Assembly (NCBI RefSeq): GCF_029873635.1
Contig: NC_080421.1
Coordinates: forward strand, 42,079,120-42,143,119
DNA length: 64,000 nt
Reading direction: 5' to 3'
DNA from: Malania oleifera
Lineage: Eukaryota; Streptophyta; Magnoliopsida; Santalales; Ximeniaceae
The notes under the pieces are model-generated. The model searched no databases. It was not told where the DNA came from and was given only the letters and a program-made list of their open reading frames with translations. How positions within the stretch are numbered: position 1 is the first letter of the stretch; every line of letters starts with the position of its first letter. The position numbers were made by a program, and so were the translations under genes. Of the stretch, positions 22,607 through 33,039 are shown one piece after another.

Positions 22607-23213
22607 TGTGTGTATGCATGCACGATTCCAATCAGCACCCAAAGGATCACATCAAATAGCTATTAAAAGAATTCTAAGATACTTGTTAGGTACTATGGAT
22701 TAAGGACTTTGGTATCCTAAGGACACTGGATTCGAAATAATTAGCTATTCGGATGCCGATTACGCTGGGTGTAAGATAGATAGAAAGAGTACTAGTGGCA
22801 CTTGTCATTTTTTAAAACAATCTCTAGTATCTTGGTTTTCTAAGAAACAAAACTCCGTAACTTTATCCACTGCTGAAGCTGAGTATGTAGCAACCGGGAG
22901 CTATTGTGCGCAAAATTTTTATTTGAAACAACAATTAAAGGAGTTTAAATTAGAATATCCTGCTATACCGATTAAGTATGATAATACGAGTACTATAAAT
23001 ATCTCCAAAAATCCAATATCTCATTCAAGAACAAAACATATCGATATTAGACATCATTTCTTCAGAGATCACGTACAAAAAAAGGATATAATTCTTGAAT
23101 TCGTGCATACAAATGATCAATTGGCGTATATCTTTACAAAACCACTTTCAGAGGATGGGTTTATATCTATTAGACGTGAGGTAGGATTACTTCATACTAA
23201 AGAAATAGTTTAA
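22607..23213 (+). pseudogene. pol of element A: end of RT and RNase H, resumed after B
   Basis: Reading resumes after the TTTAG duplication. The RNase H has SDADYAGCKIDRKSTSGTC (first acidic block, about 22750-22810), STAEAEYVA (catalytic Glu block, about 22866-22890) and the C-terminal HIDIRHHFFRDHV and FTKPLSEDGF blocks, ending in a stop at 23211-23213. A stop near 22700 (TAA within LGTMD*GLW) and a short garbled stretch (VCVCMHA) at the start show decay. Its match with the reverse transcriptase at 12278 proves that B split a once continuous pol. Confidence 0.92.
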
Positions 23214-23535
23214 GTGCAGAAGAAGTCTGAGGAAAAGATGACTGACCAAATTGAGGTTAGGCACCTGATATGTTTCTACCTGATGAATAAAAAGTCATCA
23301 GGCAACTTACTCCTCGAATGCTAGGTGCCTAACTCATGGCAGGTCACTTACTTAAACACAAAAACTCCTTATTTTGTATCTACTCGACTGCCTTACTACG
23401 TTCCATCTCACTCCAAAACTCCTTCTCTTTCCTATACCATCCTCTCTCGTCCAAAATTCCATCCATCCTTACTTCCCTCACACTACTCCAACAGCCTCTC
23501 CTCATCAAATTCTAGGGTTTTCATCACAAAGCACC
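23214..23535 (+). promoter_or_regulatory. Promoter-like spacer before the third ORF of element A
   Basis: Between the RNase H stop and the third ORF, boxes of LTR A type occur: gttaggcacctgat (about 23254), catcaggcaactta (about 23294), gctaggtgcctaac (about 23319), plus weaker ones at 23240 and 23334. A CT- and CA-rich leader follows, including attctagggttttc shortly before the ATG, which looks like a plant 5' UTR. No clear TATA box is seen, unlike the equivalent spacers in B and D. Confidence 0.45.
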
Positions 23536-24813
23536 ATGCCACAAACGAAGACAACTGAGAATAAGGCTTCCTCCTCTCGACATGCCAACGACGATGAAGT
23601 AGAAAAGTGGGTGGCCACTACTTAGGAAAAAACACTGTATTTGAAACACATCCGAAACACGAATCCTATCTTTGGTAAAGTTCTTGACATAGTCTTTTTC
23701 GACTCTGATTTTCCTAAAATCCTATCTTTGTTTAAAGATATTGGTTGGGAAAAATTCATCAAGAATCAGGCCATTGGATACTATCCGGATTTAATCAAAA
23801 TTTTCTATACTAATATGGTGAAAAGGATGTAGGTTTTTAAATTGATCTTATGGGGCATCAAATCAATCTCACTCCTCTATCATTAGGCAAGATACTTCGT
23901 ATAAAACAAGGTGATTTTGAAAGCAACCCTATTAAAAAACAGTGGATAATGGAACAAGACTTCACTCCACGGGAGTTTTTGCCTCTAGTTATGAAGGAAG
24001 AACCCGTTTATTTTGGAAATCGCCCACTTTACAAACAACTGAATCTTCAAGCTTTGATCTTACACAAACTCATCACCTATAACATCCTACCAAAAGGTGG
24101 ATCACATGACCATGTCTCATTCTTAGATTGTTTTATCATGTGGTGTCTTCTCAAAGGGAAAAAGTTTGATTTGTCGAGCCTTATTATTAAATGGATGATT
24201 ATAAAGGAAGAGGCTCCGCGTGTTGTTCTTCCATACGGTGGGATTTTGTCTCTATTTATTGTTTGCACACTATCAAGTAGCCACACCATCTTCCAAGTTT
24301 GTTAAAAGGACTCATTATGACATATTCTCTACAACTACTCTAAAGCTAATGGGATATAAGAAATATACTCAAGGCTGGTTTTACAAAGGAAGTAGGCAAC
24401 CCCAACAAGCTCCTGAGCATCCCATACCTACTCCACAGGAAGAGAACATGCCTTCATGGTTCCTCCCTTTTTACCATCATTATGCCCTGTTTAGTAGAGA
24501 GATGCGATCTGGTATTAATTCTCTTCAGGAGAAGGTCTCAGCTGTTCAGACTCAATGTTCCTCCCTTGATTAGCGACTTGATCATATGGAACAACATCTT
24601 ACTAGCTCTTCCCGGTGTGCAACTCCTATAGACATCAGTTCTACACCTCCTAGTAATGTTACATCTGATGATGAATCTGAGGAAACTGTAGAAACTAATG
24701 ATGCCTCCAAGGGAAAAATTGTTGCTGAATCTGAGGAAAATGAAGAAGATGATGATGCCTCCATGGAAAACTCTGAAGAAGTTGCAGCTGAAGCAGATGA
24801 TGATGATGATTGA
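23536..24813 (+). pseudogene. Third ORF of element A, 'putative plant transposon protein'-like, broken
   Basis: It starts MPQTKTTENK at 23536. A TAG follows after 29 codons (23623-23625), and the same frame continues with a domain starting NPIFGKVLDIVFFDSDFP and including IGWEKFIK and YYPDLIKIFYTNM, to a stop at about 23832. A frameshift leads to a segment at 23850-24305 (PLSLGKILRIKQGDFE, then EPVYFGNRPLYKQL and FIMWCLLKGKK). A second frameshift leads to a tail with a short coiled coil (about 24490-24560) and a very acidic C-terminus ending in Asp-5 at 24813. From memory the pattern resembles the Pfam family annotated as 'putative plant transposon protein'. There is no signal peptide and no membrane span, so it is not an obvious envelope protein. 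Block D carries a homologue. Function unknown. Confidence 0.65.
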
Positions 24814-25305
24814 TTTCTATTTTTTTTTTTTTTTTACTTTCAGTATATTACTTTTGTGTTTTGGTTCATCTCTCTAGATTTTTGTTTCCACATTGTATCA
24901 CTCTAGATGATTATCAATAATTTCTTTTGTCTGTGTTATTCAATACCTACAATTGTTGTTGCTTTCTTCTATTTCTCATTTTGATTGATGTCAAAAGGGG
25001 GAGAAACATTGTGAGCAAAAGACGATTAAAGAAAAATTATGCTTGCTTGATAACAAGCTATATTGTTTGAATGTATAATGAGCTTGAGTGTATTGTTTTT
25101 TTTTTTTCTTTTTCATATAATGAGCTTTAGTGTACTCTTTTTTTTTTTGATTCATGGATCTTGAAAAATAAACTTACTTGAAATCTAACCTTGAATACTG
25201 AAACTTTTCATGATTATTGTTACAAGCATTCTTATTGTAAAGGGGAGCCTAATTAAGGTTCACTCTCTTTTGTTCCTTATTTGTCATCATCAAAAAAGGA
25301 GAGAT
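24814..25305 (+). other. 3' region of element A with three purine tracts
   Basis: Non-coding, with T-rich runs. Purine tracts are at 24993-25006 (aaaagggggagaaa), 25238-25247 (gtaaaggggag) and 25291-25304 (caaaaaaggagaga). The last is directly before the 3' LTR and is the probable polypurine tract. Confidence 0.65.
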
Positions 25306-26292
25306 TGTTGGCCTAACAAGACCTACGATTCTTATTTTGATGATAATAAATTAAGAGAATTTAACTTGCTTTGGTTCAAGTGGTGATGTTTCAGGAAACA
25401 AATCTTAGAAGCTCAAGATCAAGTATTCTCAAGAGAATGTTAAAAAGCCTACATCAAATGATTACAAGAATGCATTGAAAGCTTACATCCAAATCAAGTG
25501 ATCTAAGGAAAGCTCAACAAATAAAAGTTTGTCAAATTCTATGAAAGCACAAAGAATGTTGAAGCTCAAGACAAGATGGACTCAAAGCAAGGATATACAT
25601 AAAGTCTTCAAGAGTTGAAAGTTTTCGAGTCTTAAGGAAATATTATGTAAGTACTTCAAACTTCAAGTCAATATGAATGCAGTGAAGCTCTTTAGGAATA
25701 ATCGAAGACCTAGAGACTCATTCTTAAGACCTTGAAAAAACATTTTCAAAGTTACAATTTAAAAAATCCAAAAAGCAAAACGAGTTTTTGAAATAAAAGT
25801 CTTAAAAAGAAATTGAAATGCTCAGGTGCCTAACAAAAATACCTCAGACGCCTGACTATGTTTTCCCAGGCAACTAATAGTGCACCGACTTTCAAATTTA
25901 AACTGATTTTAATTCGACAGGTGCCTGACCCCTTTTTGACCGGCGATTGACAATCATATATTTTTAAAATATTTAGTACCGAAAAGTTTCTAAAATTAGT
26001 TTCTTGGGCTCCAAACTTCGTGTAAACTTGGGAAATACTCCAAGTAAACTTGGAGAATAAGGAATAATCCTTTTAAAACTTTATATATAGCCCCAAAGGC
26101 AGAAGATTTAATGACCAAGAAATATTTTCAGCAATCAAATACTCTCAATTTGTTCTCAACTCTCAAAGGTTCTCTTATTTGCATCTTGTTGACATTCTCT
26201 ACTGAGTATTGCTGAGACTTATTCACTGAAATTAAGCACAAAGTCTGAATCTTTCAATCATAGAAAGAACAACCCAGTGATAAATTTACTTT
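25306..26292 (+). repeat. 3' LTR of element A, truncated
   Basis: Starts TGTTGGCCTAACAAG and follows the 5' LTR to the point equivalent to about 7162 (gataaatttactttgag). There it changes abruptly to minus-strand retrotransposon sequence. About 800 bases of LTR, with the end and the right target-site duplication, are missing. The junction shares only a few bases with both partners (ttga.gttataa), which suggests an illegitimate-recombination breakpoint and not a clean insertion. Confidence 0.85.
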
Positions 26293-26706
26293 GAGTTATA
26301 ACAGTTTTCAAAAATACCTTCTTTTCTTATTTTGTATTCTTCCTAAACCACTTCTCTACTGTGTAATAATCCAAGTTCTCTCCTAATAGTTATAAATCTT
26401 TCTTCATTGAGAGGTTTTGTAAAGATATTCTCCCATTGATCATTAGTATTAATGAATTCAAGTGATATATCCTCTTTTTGAACTTGGTCTCTTAAGAAAC
26501 AATGTCTTATATCTATATGTTTTGTCTTTGAGTGTGATATAGGATTTTTAGACATGTTTATCGCACTTGTGTTGTCACACTTAATTGGTATAGTTGTGTA
26601 TTTTAAGTTAAAGTCTTTTAATTATTGTTTCATATATAGTGTTTGTGCACAACAACTCCCGACTGCTACATATTCAGCCTTGTAAAAAGAACTTTAGAAG
26701 TCTCGG
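26293..26706 (-). pseudogene. RNase H tail in D1
   Basis: The minus-strand frames read AEYVAVGSCCAQ near 26690-26660, then, after a stop, KNPISHSKTKHIDIRH (about 26550-26500) and the C-terminal ..FTKPLNEERFITIRRELG to a stop at 26343-26345. Only the part from the catalytic Glu block to the C-terminus survives. The upstream side joins scrambled LTR sequence. It is close to but distinct from the RNase H of element A. Confidence 0.85.
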
Positions 26707-28980
26707 TTTAATCAATGTATGTTGATTAATCGTTTGTGTAAATCTTAGTTGAAAGAAACCTTAATGGGAGTACATTCAGATTTTTACGAGGTTCAGCTTT
26801 ATCAATGTACTTTCTTAAGTTAAAAGTCTTAACCTCGTTTTTAGCTTCCTGCACTTTAAATACCCACCACAGAATTTATATATGCAAAAAGAAAAAAGGT
26901 AGAGAGTGAGACCGTCTAAACGGTCAGTTTAGTCGTCTGAACCTACGCTTCAGACGTCTGACCCTGTGTTTAGTTCAATTTTTCAAAACTTTAAGGAACT
27001 TTAGAAGACTGAACCCGAAAGTTCGATAATCTGAATACTATTGACGGTAAAAATTTTCAAATTTTTTAAAACTCAAATAATGGTTTCTTGTGCCCCAAAT
27101 TTTCTAAAAACTTGGAAGACACTCCAAGTAAACTTGGGTAACACGAAATTATTTTCAGAAGTCTATAAATACATGGTCATACAAATCAAAACTCACCAAG
27201 AAATTGAAAAATCTGTTTATACGCTGAAAGCACACTTGCTATTAAAAAGCTCTCTCTTGCTCTACTACTTGCTCAATCAAATTGCTAGTATTCTGAATTG
27301 CTGATCACTACTCTCTGAGTTCCTATTGCTGATTTCTCATCTGGAGAAAGGAACTTGGTGAATTCTAAACTTGAGTTTCACTAGTATTTCAATTTGATAT
27401 TTGAATATTGAAGTGCATAGTGTTTAAATTTGTACTAATATGCTCTTTGTGAGAGTATTCTTGTACGCATAAGATATTTCTTGTTTGTTATCTTGTAGAC
27501 GATTCAGGGATGTTGGATCGTTATTATCAAGCGTAGGGTTTTCACTTGGAGAGGTATCTCTACCTATAAAAGAGGGACTTTGTAAAAGGTTTACTCTTCT
27601 CGGAAAGGAGTGTGAATAGTGGAATCCTTTGGTGGTATTAGCCAAAAGCGAGGACGTAGGCTGGGGATAAGCCGAACCTCATTAAAAATCTTCGTGTTTA
27701 TCTTACCCTAATCTTTTAAATTTCAGCACTTTATATATTATTGTGTGTTTGCTCAGTGCAGGCTGCAAGGAACAAAGTTGAATTAAAAAGAAGACTTAAT
27801 AAAAAGAAAGTATGTTTTAATTAACCTTTTGCGAAAATCCACAAGGGAGTATGTTGGTTAATTGTTTGCGGAAATCTTAACTAAGAGAGCGCAATTAAAT
27901 CCATTCAAAAACAGAGCTTGCAATTACTTACGGGGCTGTTGACAAAGCAAAAGTTGAAATTCCACAAGAGCTCCAAAATTGTGGATAACTAAGTATTCTT
28001 GATTGATTATTTTGAAACATAACTTAGTTGATTGTTTGTTTAAGTTTTACTAACTTGTGGTGTGTTTAGTATTGGTTGTGAATTGTTTGAATCATTTAAG
28101 TTTTGTTGTTTGTATTGAACAAATAATTCAAGGAACCCTTAAAAGGAACTAAAAATTTTCTAATAACCCAATTCACACCCCCCCCCCTCTTGGGATAACT
28201 ACCTCACTTTCAATTGGGGCATTAGAAACCATTATTTGAGTTTTTAAAAATTTGAAAATTTTTACCATTAACGGTGTTTAGAACTGAAATTTCGGATTTA
28301 GTCTTCTGAAGATCCTTAATGCTTCGAAAAATTGAACTAGACATAGGGTCAGACGTCTGAAGTGTAGGTTCAAACTTCTGAAGGTATTCTGTCTATTCTG
28401 TGTTTCAAAAATAAAATCTTCAATCTTCTGAATCAAATCTTTAGACTTATGAAGAATTTCTTCAGATGTTTGAGGATTCTCCTCAGTCATCAGGATAAAC
28501 CACTTTTAGAAATTTTAGTTTTGTTTTCAAAAGCCCGTTTTGCTCTCTTTCTTTAATTAAATTTAAAACATTTTCCAGGGTTTAAGATAAGGTCTCTAAG
28601 TCCATAATGTACCCTAGAAAAGCTTCAAAATTATTTCATATGATATTCAAAAAAAGAAGTACTTACATTATGATTCTAAAGCTTAAAACTCTTTTCTTCA
28701 AGCCTTCCATAGTATTTCACTTTAAGATCCTTTTGACTTGAACTCTGAGTTAGCTTTAAGTGTCCTCATATTTTGCTCATATTGAATTTGCTTTGAGCTC
28801 TCTTTTTGAATCTTTTCTTCATGTGAATAAGACTTTTTGATTCTTTGAGCTTTCCATTCTTTTCCTTTTAAACTTTGTCTTATACTCAATCCCGCAACAT
28901 CACCACTCAACCAACTCATATTAGATTATCCTTTATTTGTTATCATCAAAACAAGATTAAAAAACCATGTAAGGCCAACA
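26707..28980. repeat. Scrambled LTR in D1 (two opposite-facing parts)
   Basis: 26707-26912 is a patchwork of LTR A-like pieces in both orientations (for example tatgttgattaatcgtttgtg on +, and the complement of the aaagtgcaagaagctaaaacc region). 26913-28212 is the 3' part of a D-type LTR on the + strand, ending CTCACTTTCA followed by ATTGG. 28213-28980 is the 5' part of the same LTR type on the minus strand, starting TGTTGGCC at 28980. About 180 bases (26913-27093 and 28217-28400) occur in both parts and so form an inverted repeat. Confidence 0.75.
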
Positions 28981-29383
28981 ATCTCCCCCTTTTTTATAAT
29001 GACAAATAATGAGCAAAATTGAGGGTCCTTTAGAAAAGGCTCCCCCTTACAATAAGCTATTTTTTTAACAATTTTTAAAAGTAATGATATCAAGGATATA
29101 AAGAAAAATTCAAAGTGGCAAATGAACACTAAACAAGAATGCATTTTCCAATATAGTATATGTTGTGTTCTTCCACTTTCTTTAAAGGTCATTCATATTT
29201 CATTTCTATTTGTACTTTATATTTTATATGAGTTCTTTAATGGTTATTCATATTTCATTCATATTTGTACATTAGATTTTATATGAGTTCTTTAGATTCA
29301 TAAGTAAGCATATGTTGCACAACTAGCAAAAAATACTTATCAAGTCATATCTTCAAAAAGTCATATATGAGTTCTTTAGATTC
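28981..29383 (-). other. 3' region of D1 with purine tracts
   Basis: On the minus strand the tract aaaaaagggggagat lies at 28995-28981, directly before the TGTT of the LTR part. A second tract, gtaagggggag, is at about 29048-29038. No gene. The sequence is interrupted at 29388 by solo LTR E and resumes at 31395. Confidence 0.7.
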
Positions 29384-29388
29384 ATAAG

Positions 29389-31389
29389 TGTTGGCCTTAC
29401 AAGGCTTAACATCTTGCTTTGATGCTAACAAACAAGTGGAACTTAACATATTTGGTTAAGTGATAACATTTCAAAACTCAACTATAAGAAAGTAAGGTAA
29501 AGTGTTCAGAAGGATTCATGAAAGCTTATATTTCAAAAGAGGATGATTATATGAAGCCTAAAATATGGATTCAAGGATGATTTAATAAAGCTTGAAGAAA
29601 ATGATCACATGGAATGTTTTCAAAATCTTACATCAAATCCAAGTGATCGAGAATTGAAAGTTTGAAAGAAGCTATAGGACATGTTCATACATGAAGACTT
29701 CAAGGAGTTCAAGAATTGAAAGTCTATAGGAACTATTATGTAAGTACTTCAAGTATACTCCAATATGAAATTCCTTGAAGCTCATTAGGTATAAGAGACC
29801 TAGAAACTTAAATTTTAATCTTGGAAAATATTTTTTTAAGTAAACAAATCAAAAATTTAAGATTTGAGAAGCAAATAGAGTTTTTGCAAAGAAATATTAA
29901 AAACAGTGTTTTGAACTTGACAGAAGCCTAACTAAAAACCCACAGTAAGCTGACATATTTAGTTTTTTTAAGATGGGCAGATAGAGGGTCATCATGCGAC
30001 TGACCAAACCTTGATAGAAGACTGACGTGGTAAATTGAGAAGCCTAATTGGGTTCTGCCAGGCGACTATCACCCTTCTGCCTTTGATTTAAAACAGAGTT
30101 TTAAAATGACAGGCGCCTGATCAAAAGTGACAAGCTACTACCACACAGGAAAATTCAAATTTTTTATGATGGTAAAGTTTTTAAAATTGATTGCTTGGCA
30201 CTCAAATTTGTCTAAAACTTGGACACTACTCCAAGTAAACTTAGGGATTAAATAAGTCACTTTCCCAAATCTATAAGTAGCCCCCAAGGTCATTGATTTT
30301 AATTAACCAAGCATCAAATTCAGCTCTCAAATTCTCTAAATTGCTCTCATATTTCAAAGGATCTCTTGCTCACATATTGCTTACGAATTCTACTGAGTTT
30401 TGCTGACTTTCAATCACTGAGTTTGTGCTTCAACTCTGAACCTTTCATTCATTGAAAGAATTAATCGGTGATAAATTCCCTTAAGCTTCAATTTCAATTT
30501 CATATTGATTTACTTTGAAGTATATAGTTTTAAAATTGTACTAATCTGCTTTTTGTGAAAGCATTATTGTACAAAGCTCTTATTTTTTTGACGATTCCAG
30601 GTTGTTGGATCGTTGGCCAAGTGTGGGGTATCACTTGGAGAGGTGCAACTCTAGACTATTGAAGGAGTGTCTAACGATTTTGTTCTGCCCGTAAAGGAAC
30701 TGGTTTAGTGAATCCTTAGGTGGTTTGCCTAAAGTGAGGACGTAGGCTGGAAATAAGTCAAACCTCGTAAAAAACTTAGTCACACTCTCTTTCCCTTACT
30801 CTCTTTAAATTCCAGAAAACATATAAACTACGTGGATGTTTTAAATTCTTTAATCATAAAAACTACGTGGATTGAAAATTAAATAAACCAAAGTTTAATT
30901 TTGATTTGGGATTGCGAAAATCAGAAGGGAGTACGTTGGTTGATCAATACTTTGAGAAAACCTCAAAGGGAGTACATTGATTGGTTAACACCCAAAGGCA
31001 AATTAACTAAGAGTTTATTTAAATTTTGAGTTGTTGGGAATTTGAGTTGTGGTTTGCATTGAAGAAACAAATTTCATTACAACAAGGCTTAAATCAAATT
31101 TAAATACATAGGGCTATTAACAAAAGCTTAGAATTGTTCTAAAGCTTTCTTGATTGAATGTTTGATTGATTGGTTACTTTGTTGGTATATGGCTGTGGAT
31201 TGAATATTGTTTTTGAGAATTGTATAAAGACTTAAGTATTTGTCTTGTATTGGATAAATCAACAAGAAGTCAAGAATTCATTAAAATAATTAATAAAGGT
31301 TAAGGATTCTTGAAAAGTATTAAAAGAAATTTTTTAAACCTAATTCAACCCCCCCCCCCCCCCTTTTGGGACTACACCTTAGTTTTTCA
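29389..31389 (+). mobile_element. Solo LTR E of a SIRE-type element, nested in D1
   Basis: 2001 bp, TGTTGGCC...GTTTTTCA, with perfect target-site duplications ATAAG (29384-29388 and 31390-31394). D2 has the same site uninterrupted at about 36360-36375, which confirms the insertion. The U3 region (about 29915-30125) contains boxes of mixed A and B type (tgacagaagcctaac, atgcgactgacc, gatagaagactgac, gacaggcgcctgat). A TATA-like ctataagtagcc is at about 30271. No internal sequence remains. Confidence 0.92.
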
Positions 31390-31394
31390 ATAAG

Positions 31395-31631
31395 TAAGCA
31401 AGTTCTTTAGATTCATAAGTAAGCATATGTTACATCCATCAAGTTACATTGCATCTTTTATATTCATCTTTGCTAACATCTCTCTCCCCCTTTGTCATTA
31501 CTCAAAAAAGAACTGAGGGATAAAAACAAAAAATCACCAATCTAGCAAAGAGTAAGTGTACATAAAGATTAGCAAAGCAACATACAAAACAAAGTGTCAT
31601 TCATCTGAAATACTTAATACAACTAGAAGGT
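31395..31631 (-). other. 3' region of D1, continued
   Basis: Non-coding. On the minus strand it contains gtaatgacaaagggggagagag (about 31500-31479), the first of the three purine tracts seen in A and B. Matches 36371-36611 in D2. Confidence 0.65.
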
Positions 31632-32862
31632 CTAATATTCTATTTCTGAATACAAAAACAATCCAACTATCAGCATTTCATTTTTCTTCTTAATCCTCTG
31701 CATCTTGCTCTTCTCTTTCTTGTTCTTCTTCTTCATCTTCACTACCTTCCTCAAAGTCCTCAGCATCATGCGAGGAGCTGAACTTGTATCCATGGGATCT
31801 CCTCTTCGGGAGGAACTAGCCTCAATCACAATGAGATGCTGATCAAGGGAGGAGACCTGCTCCTTTAGGCTTTGAAATCCGGTCCTCACTTCCTGCCTGA
31901 AGGAAGAAAAGTCATCTTGAAAAGACATTAACCATGAAGGTGCTTCTAGAAATTGACTCGGATCATGTGCCGGAGGAGGAGGAAGAGCTACCGCAGGTAC
32001 CCGTTGAGGTCTTCCCACCTTTTGGTACCAATTGTCATCACCTTTGTCATATCCTATTTGTTTTAAGGTAGTGATATTGAAAAGATCATAACGGGTGCGC
32101 TTGATGAAAAGTTCGGATGTATTTGAGAAATTGAGCTGAGCAAAGAGGAGTTTAAGGCACCTGCATAGGGAAGAGTGACCCTAGCTAACTCTAGTTTGGC
32201 CCACATCCATTTTATGATTAGACTAGCCAAATCTAGCTTCTTACCTCTAAGCAAGCACCAAAAAACAAAGCACTTGATATAGGATAAGTGATCAAAAGAA
32301 CCAATTTTTGGAATGATGCTGTAGGAAATGAGTTTATGGAGAATTTGGGCTTTGAGAGTAAGTTTTTTGTATAACGGAGGATTCCCAAAATATACTAGCT
32401 CATTTTCCATAACCAAGGGTAGAAAGGCTTCTGGGGTAAAATCTTGTTCCAGAATCTAGGATTAGGAAAGAGTTGGACATTCAAAATCTCCTAGAGTGAT
32501 TTTTAAAATATGGGATACAATTTCAGAGTTCAAAATAAGTTTCTTCCCCTTTACCTCAGTGGATAAAACCCCATCATCATAACTCATGTTGGCGTAAAAG
32601 ATTTTAATAAGATTAGGAACATGCCTTTGGCTTGATGAATGATGAAATTGTACCAACCTATTTCGCTAAACAGTGAAAGGATTTCAGGAAATTCCTCATT
32701 GAAAAATGAAGTGTCTAGGACCTTACCAAGTATGGGATCAGTAGAACGAAGAGAGGCACAATATCTAAGCTTAGCTTAAGGTGCAACGAGCCACCTCTCA
32801 ACGTTTTGCTCATCCCTTCCCGAAGTGGATCCACGATTTGCAGTTGTTTTCGTGTGAGGCAT
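31632..32862 (-). pseudogene. Third ORF of D1, homologous to that of element A, broken
   Basis: Starts MPHTKTTANRG at 32862. A TAA (32778-32776) follows codon 28, at the same aligned position as the TAG in element A. The same frame continues with DPILGKVLDTSFF and FPEILSLFSEIGWYNF. Shifted frames carry LTLGDFE (about 32480), LVYFGNPPLYKKLTLKAQIL (32400-32340) and CFVFWCLLRGKKLDLASLII (32270-32210). The end (32018-31632) has a segment corresponding to SFRQEVRTGFQSLKEQVSSL, then a Lys/Glu-rich stretch in the wrong frame. The two copies share length, order and motifs, so this is a real, once-conserved protein of these elements. Function unknown. Confidence 0.65.
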
Positions 32863-33039
32863 GGTAAAGATTTAAGATTACACGAAGAGGGCTGTGTGGA
32901 AAACCCTAGAATTCGTAGGGATAGTTTGGAAGTGTGATTGGAACCTCGGATTCAAGGGTTTTTTGGGTGAGAATGGAGGGAGACAGAGAGAGAGGAGTCT
33001 TCAGAAGAGTGATAGAATAGGGTTCAGAAGGATGAAGTT

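Larger units (their letters stand above)
6096..26292 (+). mobile_element. Element A: SIRE/Maximus-type Ty1/copia retrotransposon, interrupted
   Basis: The 5' LTR is 6096-7966, the PBS 7969-7980, then gag, protease, integrase and reverse transcriptase to 12278. Element B is inserted at that point. Coding resumes at 22607 with RNase H to 23213, then a promoter-like spacer, a third ORF (23536-24813), a 3' region with three purine tracts, and the start of the 3' LTR at 25306. The 3' LTR matches the 5' LTR up to about 7162 and stops at 26292 where minus-strand block D begins. The copia order (IN before RT), two zinc knuckles in gag, LTRs near 2 kb and a long 3' region after RNase H fit the SIRE/Maximus lineage. 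The base pairs left of the element are tgggc (6091-6095). The matching right duplication is not present because the 3' LTR is incomplete. Many stops and frameshifts make it non-autonomous. Confidence 0.85.

Noticed and set aside
24582-24764. Ser-rich minus-strand frame
   Set aside because: It is the antisense shadow of the acidic, GAT/GAA-rich end of the third ORF.
23536-24813. Third ORF as a retroviral envelope gene
   Set aside because: No signal peptide, no membrane-spanning segment and no Cys-rich ectodomain are visible. The tail is strongly acidic.
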